Below are positions 18,477 to 24,898 of a DNA stretch of 45,629 nt, one piece after another. Within the stretch, counting starts at the first letter, position 1, and every line of letters starts with the position of its first letter. The notes beneath the pieces are model-generated. The model saw nothing but the letters and a program-made list of their open reading frames with translations. It searched no databases and was not told the origin of the DNA. The DNA is from Candidatus Lokiarchaeota archaeon (GTDB lineage Archaea > Asgardarchaeota > Thorarchaeia > Thorarchaeales > Thorarchaeaceae): assembly GCA_014730275.1 (NCBI GenBank), contig WJIL01000077.1:1-45629 (forward strand). Reading direction: 5' to 3'. A program made the translations under genes and the position numbers.

Positions 18477-19394
18477 ATGTTTGTTTTCAAAAAGGAGCAG
18501 AAGGCATTCGATTTCGGAGGAATTCACATTGGTGGTAATCCCGGCGAGAATCCAACGGTCGCAATTGGTGGCCTTTTCTTTCGAGGTCAGAGAGTTGTAA
18601 AGAGTAGCAAAAAGGGCCGTTTCGATGAGGTTCTGGCGAAAGAATGGATTGAGAGAGCCAAGGATATGGAGCAGAAGACCGGTCATCCATTTCTGATTCA
18701 GATTTACGGGCGAACTGCTACTGCCATGGAGAATCATCTTTCATGGCTTGTTGAGAACTACGATGGTCCTTTCATGTTCGAGTCAACCAGTTCTAAGGCA
18801 CGAAAGCGAGGGATTGAATATTGTGATGGACAGGACCTTGAGAATCGAGCGATTTACAATAGCATCAATCTCTCAATGAAGGATGATGAAAAGAAACTAC
18901 TAGAAGATAGTTCTCTCCATATGGCCGTTGTTTTGGGTTGGTCCCCCCGAGCAACCACCTTGAAAGAACGAATGGAAGTCATTGAAACGATGCTTGATGA
19001 AGCAACTGACATGGGCATCGATAAAATGGTGGTGGATCCCGCAACGATGCCGGTAGGTGCTGGGTACGGTCTCGATTACAGAACCATAATTGCAATCAAA
19101 TCAGAGTTAGGTTTGCCTACCTGTCTTGGCCCCCACAATGCACCTTCAGCATGGAAATTCCTTCGACGTCCAGAGCTGGACAACCCGGAAACTCACCTTG
19201 CAGCAATAGTCGCTTCAACAACCGCAGCTCAGGTGTTAGCAACGGACTGTATCATGTATGGTTCAATGGCTCGAACAGAAGCGGTCTATACGGCTTTTGC
19301 ACTTATCGGTAATGCAATTGCATCTGCTGCCGCTGAATCACATCGTGCTCTTGGCCTAGATTCTGATATTTTCGAACCAACTTCATTTGAATAG
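18477..19394 (+). CDS. mtrH: MtrH-family methyltransferase, copy 1
   Basis: This 305-residue TIM-barrel protein belongs to the family of the H subunit of tetrahydromethanopterin S-methyltransferase, which moves the methyl group between methyl-pterin and a corrinoid protein. The family also includes bacterial corrinoid:tetrahydrofolate methyltransferases such as MtgA. The typical start MFVFKKEQ, the IGGNPGENPTVAIGGLFF block, FMFESTSSKARKRGIEYC, VDPATMPVGAGYG and GPHNAPSAWKFL are all present. ATG 18477 lies two bases after the metF stop, with AAGGTGAG before it. It diverges strongly from copy 2 at 20108, so the pair probably serves different methyl donors or acceptors. It is not evidence for methanogenesis by itself. 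Confidence 0.88.
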   Translation: MFVFKKEQKAFDFGGIHIGGNPGENPTVAIGGLFFRGQRVVKSSKKGRFDEVLAKEWIERAKDMEQKTGHPFLIQIYGRTATAMENHLSWLVENYDGPFMFESTSSKARKRGIEYCDGQDLENRAIYNSINLSMKDDEKKLLEDSSLHMAVVLGWSPRATTLKERMEVIETMLDEATDMGIDKMVVDPATMPVGAGYGLDYRTIIAIKSELGLPTCLGPHNAPSAWKFLRRPELDNPETHLAAIVASTTAAQVLATDCIMYGSMARTEAVYTAFALIGNAIASAAAESHRALGLDSDIFEPTSFE

Positions 19395-19397
19395 GTT

Positions 19398-20105
19398 GTG
19401 AAAACTGTGCCTGATGAAAAACAAAACAAATCTTGGCCTCCTATTCCAGGCGATTACACTGTTGACAATCCCGATTTGTCTGTGGCTATTTGTACACTTG
19501 GCAAGAAAATTGCGGTACCGCCGCCCTACGCGATAGCTGGAACATGCAAGACAGAGAATATCGGAATCGAACGCATGATTGCAAATGTAGTTTCGAATCC
19601 CAATATTCGCTTTTTCATTATGGTTGGGCCGGAGGTTCCAGGACACCGTACCGGCTCTACCCTTCGTTGTCTGTGCGAGAATGGCCTGGATGAGACTACG
19701 CACAAAATTCTGGGAGCCCCAGGTGCTATTCCCTATATTGAGAATGTACCCTCGGAAGCTGTTGAGCGTTTCAGGAATCAGGTAGAGCTTATTGATATGA
19801 TGGGAAACTCGAATGTCAACGATATTGCTACCAAGATCCAGAACCTGTTATCACAATCCCACGAATCCTATCAGGCGGAACCGCTGTGGATTGATTTTGA
19901 AGTGCGTGATAGTGGTACGAAAGCAATAGGTCCAACTGCATCAGTTGGAGTTCTACCGGAGTTTGGAGTATCTCTAGATCCTTCGACTTCTCTTGTTACT
20001 CATCAACATTCCCAAGCCAAGATTTCGTTACACCCGATTGAAGTCAGCATTGAAATTCAAGATAGTGATACTGGAACTGTTCTCGTTGGAAAGGAGATTG
20101 AGTGA
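19398..20105 (+). CDS. mtrA: Soluble MtrA-like corrinoid protein
   Basis: A 235-residue homologue of the corrinoid-carrying A subunit of tetrahydromethanopterin S-methyltransferase. The block WPPIPGDYTVDNPDLSVAI, the CKTENIGIERMIANVVSNPN stretch and GAIPYIENVP are family hallmarks. His83 in VGPEVPGHRTGS lines up with the known cobalt-ligating His84 of methanogen MtrA. The methanogen enzyme ends in a membrane helix; here there is none. Instead, from about residue 155 there is an unfamiliar 80-residue beta-rich tail (EPLWIDFEVRDSGTKAIGP...). It could resemble DUF4346-like domains, which I cannot verify. GTG 19398 follows the previous stop by three bases. Flanked on both sides by MtrH homologues, it is the likely soluble methyl carrier. 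Confidence 0.85.
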   Translation: MKTVPDEKQNKSWPPIPGDYTVDNPDLSVAICTLGKKIAVPPPYAIAGTCKTENIGIERMIANVVSNPNIRFFIMVGPEVPGHRTGSTLRCLCENGLDETTHKILGAPGAIPYIENVPSEAVERFRNQVELIDMMGNSNVNDIATKIQNLLSQSHESYQAEPLWIDFEVRDSGTKAIGPTASVGVLPEFGVSLDPSTSLVTHQHSQAKISLHPIEVSIEIQDSDTGTVLVGKEIE

Positions 20106-20107
20106 AA

Positions 20108-21034
20108 ATGTTCATTTTTGAAAAAGAGCAATACGTCTATGACATCGCAAATGTCCGCATCGGTGGGATGCCAGGTGAGAACCCCACGGTTCTGGCTGGA
20201 ACAATCTTCTACAGTGGGGACCAGATTGTTGAGAATCCACACAAGGGGATCTTCGATCGATCAGAGGCGGAAACTCGCATCAAGACACAAGAAGAAATGT
20301 CTGACAAAACTGGGAATCCAGCCCTAGTGCATATCTTTTCGGAATCTTCCGATGCGGCAGAGGAATACATCGATTTTGTATCCTCCGTTACAGATTCTCC
20401 ATTTCTCATAGATTCTACAGAATCAGATGTGCGCATACGAGGTCTTCGCCATGCGCAGGAAGTCGGGTTACTGGACAAAGTGGTCTATAATTCACTCAAT
20501 ATCTCTGTAACAAGTGAGGAAATCGAATCTCTCAAGAAAATTGGCCCTGACTCCGCTATCATACTTGCTTTCAATCCACAGGATTCTTCAATTGCTGGGC
20601 GTCGAGCCGTCTTGGAGGAGGGAGCAGGAGACTTGGAGAACGGATTACTTACCTTGAGCCGGGAAATTGGCATTGACAAACCTCTTATCGATACTGCAAC
20701 TACCACCATGGGTTCTGGGGCGGGTTCAGCTGCTGCTTTTACTTTTGTCTCCAAAGCAACTTTCGGTCACCCTACTGGCTCCGGAATGCATAATGCTCCA
20801 TCATCATGGCACTGGATAAAGGAACAGGATGAGGAGATTTACAGAACATGTGATGCTGCATCCAATCTAATCGGCCAAATCCTAGGTGCTGATTATCTGC
20901 TATATGGACCAATCGAGAATGCTGAAAGCGTGTTTCCAGTGGTTGCAATGGGTGATATTTTCGCAGCTGAAGCTTTGAGTAATGAATTTGGAATAGAAGC
21001 TACTGAAAACCACCCGTTCAGGAAGCTACTGTGA
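20108..21034 (+). CDS. mtrH: MtrH-family methyltransferase, copy 2
   Basis: A second, 308-residue MtrH homologue. ATG 20108 is chosen because MFIFEKEQYVYDIANVRIGG lines up with the start of copy 1 and AAGGAG lies ten bases upstream; GTG 20102 is also possible and overlaps the mtrA stop. It keeps the family blocks RIGGMPGENPTVLAGTIFY, PFLIDSTESDVRIRGLRHA, IDTATTTMGSGAGSAAAF and GMHNAPSSWHW. It is closer to the classic MtrH pattern at the N-terminus (GTIFYSGDQIV) than copy 1. The duplicate with MtrA between the two copies suggests a relay in which one copy loads and the other unloads the corrinoid; this is inference. Confidence 0.87.
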   Translation: MFIFEKEQYVYDIANVRIGGMPGENPTVLAGTIFYSGDQIVENPHKGIFDRSEAETRIKTQEEMSDKTGNPALVHIFSESSDAAEEYIDFVSSVTDSPFLIDSTESDVRIRGLRHAQEVGLLDKVVYNSLNISVTSEEIESLKKIGPDSAIILAFNPQDSSIAGRRAVLEEGAGDLENGLLTLSREIGIDKPLIDTATTTMGSGAGSAAAFTFVSKATFGHPTGSGMHNAPSSWHWIKEQDEEIYRTCDAASNLIGQILGADYLLYGPIENAESVFPVVAMGDIFAAEALSNEFGIEATENHPFRKLL

Positions 21035-21050
21035 TTAGAAGGTACTTGTG

Positions 21051-22493
21051 ATGTCCGGTAAGTTCCGACGAGTTACACCGCGATCTCTTACTGTTTCTTC
21101 CATCCGCATGGGCGACTTCTATACCGTAGCATCCGTAGAACTCGGAAATACCACCTCCAAGTGCATATTAGTGAGCACAAACTTGAACACCGCTGAAATA
21201 TTTGAAATCGAAAAGGAAGTTGCATTCACGCGTACCGTTCGTTCTCCCCAAGATGATGAAGAGACCTTTGGGCGAACGCTTGTAGGTGTGGACTTGACTC
21301 ATGAATCTGTTAAGGAATTCATCTCCGATTTGCTTAAGGGAGTCATCAAAAAAGCCAGAATCAGACTTCAAGAGGACCTACATTTCGTCGTTCGTTCTAC
21401 TGGGGTAACTGCTGGTTTTGCAAAACCTGAAGACGTCGGGAAAATGGTCAAGGCACTTGCGGAGGGGTGTATTGAAGCCGGTGTTCCAACCAATAGAATG
21501 ACTGCTGCACTCTCTCCTGACAACCTTCCGCCTGGGATACGTGATTTCACATGGTTGAAGAAGGTCTATTTTGATGGTGCTGTTGCAAGCTGTCTTCCAC
21601 CTGCGGAAGCATCTATCGTGGCAAATGAGATGGAAGGGGAGCTCGTAACAGCCGGTCTCAAAGGTGCAGCAAAGAGTACCGATGTTGATTTTAGGAATCC
21701 TGTGTTGACGCTAGATTTCGGAACAACCTTGGCAGGAAGAGCGACGGATGACCGATATCCATATGCAAGAACCATTGGTTCTTTCGCTGGTCTAGCCGGA
21801 GCCATTCCCGATGCCTTGGCAAGAACTGTCCCATCTGTTGATTCTCTGAGTGGTTGTGTCCTCGATTTGCCTGTAGTTAGATCTGAGAATTATGGTACTA
21901 TACATGACCATGTAGAAGAAGCTCACAAGCTAATCAAAGTTGAACGTGTGCCCGAAGGTGTCAAACGATATGGTACTGTTCCTGTGAATCCAGCTGCAGC
22001 CAAAGATGGAGACGTGATCCTCATAGGGGTTGATGTGGGTGTGAATGCGTCACAACTACACAAGCTTAGCGGCATTGGTCAAGAAGCCTTCCAAGAGAAT
22101 GGAGTCTCAGGGCTCTTAGCGCTGATTGATGCTGTCCAAGTTCATTTGGTTCAACGACTCCTGACTGTAGCAGAAACCAAAGGTCTGATTCTGCCGTCGA
22201 CCTCATTGGGCCTGACTGGAAGAGCTGTTGTTACAGGAAGAAAACCGGAGATTCTTGCAGAGAACCTGAAGCTGGCAGATGGTACACTTTGGACCGAAAA
22301 TCACGATCTACTCGTTGTGGATGACGGACTTGCTCTTGGAGCTGCTGTCGCAGCGAGATGCATGAATTCAATGGGTACACGAAGCAATCCTATGGGTGGT
22401 AGAAAAGGAGATGCTTGTATAATGGGTGCCAGAATGAAATTACAGAGTAACAACAAGAACTCACACGAGAATCCTACAAAGGATAGCGAATAG
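21051..22493 (+). CDS. Methanogenesis marker protein 14 homologue
   Basis: A 480-residue protein of the methanogenesis marker 14 family, until recently regarded as confined to methanogens. Very distinctive stretches are FYTVASVELGNTTSKCILVS, DEETFGRTLVGVDLTHESV, DLHFVVRSTGVTAGFAKPED, YFDGAVASCLPPAEASIVAN, VLTLDFGTTLAGRATDD and PYARTIGSFAGLAGAIPDAL. The two glycine-threonine phosphate-binding blocks (ELGNTTSKC and DFGTTLAGR) suggest an actin/hexokinase (ASKHA) fold, as in the reductive activators of corrinoid proteins such as RamA. An ATP-dependent corrinoid-reactivation role next to MtrA is therefore attractive but unproven. ATG 21051 follows the mtrH stop by 16 bases; a terminator hairpin begins right after its stop codon. 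Confidence 0.85.
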   Translation: MSGKFRRVTPRSLTVSSIRMGDFYTVASVELGNTTSKCILVSTNLNTAEIFEIEKEVAFTRTVRSPQDDEETFGRTLVGVDLTHESVKEFISDLLKGVIKKARIRLQEDLHFVVRSTGVTAGFAKPEDVGKMVKALAEGCIEAGVPTNRMTAALSPDNLPPGIRDFTWLKKVYFDGAVASCLPPAEASIVANEMEGELVTAGLKGAAKSTDVDFRNPVLTLDFGTTLAGRATDDRYPYARTIGSFAGLAGAIPDALARTVPSVDSLSGCVLDLPVVRSENYGTIHDHVEEAHKLIKVERVPEGVKRYGTVPVNPAAAKDGDVILIGVDVGVNASQLHKLSGIGQEAFQENGVSGLLALIDAVQVHLVQRLLTVAETKGLILPSTSLGLTGRAVVTGRKPEILAENLKLADGTLWTENHDLLVVDDGLALGAAVAARCMNSMGTRSNPMGGRKGDACIMGARMKLQSNNKNSHENPTKDSE

Positions 22494-22522
22494 GTCTGCT
22501 TTCAGCAGACTTTATTTTGTTC
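22494..22522 (+). terminator. Terminator hairpin closing the C1/methyl-transfer operon
   Basis: GTCTGC (22494-22499), a five-base loop and GCAGAC (22505-22510) form a perfect stem followed by TTTATTTTGTTC. It starts immediately after the TAG stop of the marker-14 gene, so transcription of the metV-to-marker-14 operon probably ends here. Confidence 0.7.
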
Positions 22523-22539
22523 ATTCTCACCTCGCTTAA

Positions 22540-23337
22540 ATGGTGGCTCTCTTGCTGGTACTCCCAATACGAACGAAAATTATCTCTGAAGATGATCATC
22601 TTCTTGATGTGCTGCTGGATGGCCTAGAAAAACAAGGTCTGGAATTAAGGGATAATGACATTCTCGGCATAGCAGAAACACCCTTGGGAACCACTGAAGG
22701 GCAGGTGGTCTCTTTGGAAGATATCGATGTTTCTCAGCAGGCACAAGAGTTGGCTGGTCGTCACAACATCGTGCCAGAAGTGGCAGAGCTTGTTGTTAGA
22801 GAAGCCGATGAAATACTTGGCGGTATTCCTCATGTTCTGTTGACTATCAAGAACAACACACTCATGGCAAACGCTGGGGTTGACAAATCAAATGTACCTG
22901 ACGGATATGCATCTCTGCTTCCTGCAAATCCTCGCCATAGCTCCGAGCTTCTCAGGAACGAGATTCGAAAGCGGTTTGGTGTTACAGTTGGGGTCATGGT
23001 AATTGACAGCAGAACACAGCCCCTACGTCTAGGCAACATAGGTATGGCCTTGGCAGTTGCAGGGTTTGAACCAGTTGCTGATGATAGGGGACGACAAGAT
23101 TTGTTTGGAAATGTATTGAGAATCACACGTAGAGGTGTAGCAGATAACCTTGCTTCTGCTTGCACTGCAGTTATGGGAGAATCTGACGAGTCAACGCCGG
23201 CCGCTCTTATCCGCGATGCACCTGTTACCTTTGTAGACAGATCATTTGACTCATCAGAAATGTGGATTTCGCCAAAGGAGTGCATGTACATGGCGATTTT
23301 CGAGCAATGGCGGGCCAGAAGCGATACTGACTCCTAA
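22540..23337 (+). CDS. CofE-like F420-0:gamma-glutamyl ligase family protein
   Basis: The 265-residue product fits the CofE family (COG1478), which adds glutamate to coenzyme F420-0 using GTP. Visible family blocks are LPIRTKIISEDDHLLDVLLD, VVREADEILGGIPHVLLTIK, NAGVDKSNVPDGYASLLPAN, VGVMVIDSRTQPLRLGNIGMA, and DDRGRQDLFGNVLRITRRG with VADNLASACTAVMGE. Several family subclades exist; the substrate could be F420 or another C1-type cofactor needing a glutamate tail. The location directly after the MtrA/MtrH/marker-14 operon hints at cofactor synthesis for C1 metabolism. It starts at ATG 22540 with no good Shine-Dalgarno sequence, downstream of the terminator hairpin, so it probably has its own promoter. 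Confidence 0.78.
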   Translation: MVALLLVLPIRTKIISEDDHLLDVLLDGLEKQGLELRDNDILGIAETPLGTTEGQVVSLEDIDVSQQAQELAGRHNIVPEVAELVVREADEILGGIPHVLLTIKNNTLMANAGVDKSNVPDGYASLLPANPRHSSELLRNEIRKRFGVTVGVMVIDSRTQPLRLGNIGMALAVAGFEPVADDRGRQDLFGNVLRITRRGVADNLASACTAVMGESDESTPAALIRDAPVTFVDRSFDSSEMWISPKECMYMAIFEQWRARSDTDS

Positions 23338-23383
23338 GGTAGATTAAGGAGCTATACTGACTGCTTCTATGTTGTCCTAGAAG

Positions 23384-23393
23384 CTTATTTAAG
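23384..23393 (+). promoter_or_regulatory. TATA-like element upstream of larC
   Basis: CTTATTTAAG resembles an archaeal TATA box. It would place transcription start near 23415, leaving a leader of about 95 bases before ATG 23511, where GGAGG is a suitable ribosome-binding site. Confidence 0.35.
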
Positions 23394-23510
23394 AGAGACA
23401 GAACCATTACGTCAATTGTGCTTCCCGCGAAGCTCCTAATCTAAAGAGCCAAAAGGTAATCCACATGCATGCCACACAAACAGATTCAGGGGCTCGGAGG
23501 CTAGAACAAG

Positions 23511-24884
23511 ATGGCAAAGAGAGACGTTCTATTTGACGGTGCAACCGCTGGCGCATCTGGTGATATGATACTATCCGCTCTTATTGATTTACTGGGGGAT
23601 AAACAAGCACTTGATCCAGTTGCAGCGGGACTTCTGATTTACGATCCAACTCTCCGCGTTACTTTCAACGAACGGCAATTTGAAGATGCATCCGGGTTGG
23701 AAATGGATGTATTGCTGGATGAGGACATGACATTAGAGCCACAGGCCCTGAGAAACGTACTAGCAACTATGTCCAGAGAGGTCGAGCTTTCAGACAAAGC
23801 TGCAGAACTGGCTCGAAACTCCTTAGAGGCTCTTTTCAGAGCGGAAAGTCGGGCACATGATGAAGACATCTCGGATATACATCTACATGAGCTTGGATCT
23901 GTTGATACTATTCTTGATATTGTAGGTACAGCCTATCTTTTGGACAAGGCCGACCTTCTTGAGGATTCGAGACTACTGGTAACGAATTTAGCAGTTGGTT
24001 CTGGAACAATCACCACTGCTCATGGGGAACTCGACGTACCTGTTCCAGCAGTTTCAGAAATAATCGAGGAATTTGACATACCCTTCCACGCTGGACCTGC
24101 CAAAACTGAAGTTTTGACTCCAACAGCCGCCGCCATCTTGGGCACGATTGCTGACCAATTTGTTGAATCTGCGCAAGGTTTTGAGGTTGAGGAGGAGGCA
24201 TTTGGTTTTGGCTCCCGGGATCTGGGTGAGATACCCAATGTTTTGCGGGTTGCAGTTGGAAATGCCTCAGGAATAGAGCCAGAAGTGAAAAAAGAAGAGC
24301 CTGCGGAACCCGAAGAAGTCGCTGAAGCAGAGCCTGTTGAAGAAGTTGTGACACCTGCACCAAAACCGGAAGCTCAACCAACTAAGGAAGAAGTGGATTT
24401 GGATGTAGATGAGGGCTGGGGGCGTGACGAAGTGATTGTTATAGAGACTAATGTAGATGACACCGATGGGGAATCTATAGGAACGCTTTTCGAGTTTCTT
24501 TTAGATGAGAATCTTGCCTATGACGCGGTCATAATTCCTGCTTATGGTAAGAAAAACCGACCATGTTTTGTTGTCAAGGTGATTACAACTCAGGAAAACA
24601 TGAAAGAGGCTGCACGAGTCATAATACGTCACCTAGGAACTCTGGGCATTCGCTACACTTCATGGAATAGAATCAAGGCAGCCCGTGAGACTATTGTTTG
24701 TCAACTACAAATCGAGGACAAAGAATACATGGTTCGTGTTAAGGTATCGCGTGCAGCAAATGGAACTGTAGTCAATATCAAACCTGAAGCCGATGATGTG
24801 TTGAAGGTTTCGAGAGAAACAGGTATCCCGATTCGAGAGCTAAAACCCAGAATAGCCATGCAAGCTCATGCCATTACTGAATGA
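23511..24884 (+). CDS. larC: LarC-like nickel-insertion protein (nickel-pincer cofactor synthesis)
   Basis: The 457-residue protein fits the LarC/DUF111 family, the CTP-dependent cyclometallase that inserts nickel into the pincer nucleotide made by LarB and LarE. The N-terminal part starts LFDGATAGASGDMILSALID; HLHELGSVDTILDIVG, TNLAVGSGTITTAHGEL and VLTPTAAAILGTI follow. The C-terminal part has ETNVDDTDGESIGTLFEFLL and KKNRPCFVVKVI. Residues about 255-300 are a Glu/Pro/Ala-rich linker joining the two halves, which in Lactiplantibacillus are joined by programmed frameshifting; here they lie in a single frame. larB, larE and a racemase are not in the window. It ends overlapping the opposite polymerase gene by 11 bases. 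Confidence 0.88.
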   Translation: MAKRDVLFDGATAGASGDMILSALIDLLGDKQALDPVAAGLLIYDPTLRVTFNERQFEDASGLEMDVLLDEDMTLEPQALRNVLATMSREVELSDKAAELARNSLEALFRAESRAHDEDISDIHLHELGSVDTILDIVGTAYLLDKADLLEDSRLLVTNLAVGSGTITTAHGELDVPVPAVSEIIEEFDIPFHAGPAKTEVLTPTAAAILGTIADQFVESAQGFEVEEEAFGFGSRDLGEIPNVLRVAVGNASGIEPEVKKEEPAEPEEVAEAEPVEEVVTPAPKPEAQPTKEEVDLDVDEGWGRDEVIVIETNVDDTDGESIGTLFEFLLDENLAYDAVIIPAYGKKNRPCFVVKVITTQENMKEAARVIIRHLGTLGIRYTSWNRIKAARETIVCQLQIEDKEYMVRVKVSRAANGTVVNIKPEADDVLKVSRETGIPIRELKPRIAMQAHAITE

Positions 24885-24898
24885 TGGCATGTTTCTTT
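24867..24898 (+). terminator. Inverted repeat at the larC/polB convergent ends
   Basis: CATGCCAT (24867-24874) and ATGGCATG (24884-24891) form a perfect 8-base stem around nine bases that contain the larC stop; the polB stop abuts the left arm. TTTCTTTG follows on the plus strand. It probably terminates larC, and may act in both directions. Confidence 0.45.

Noticed and set aside
16785-22493. Reading the MtrA/MtrH/marker-14 genes as proof of methanogenesis
   Set aside because: No Mcr, no coenzyme M or B genes and no membrane Mtr subunits are present, and MtrA lacks its membrane anchor; relatives of these proteins occur in non-methanogens.
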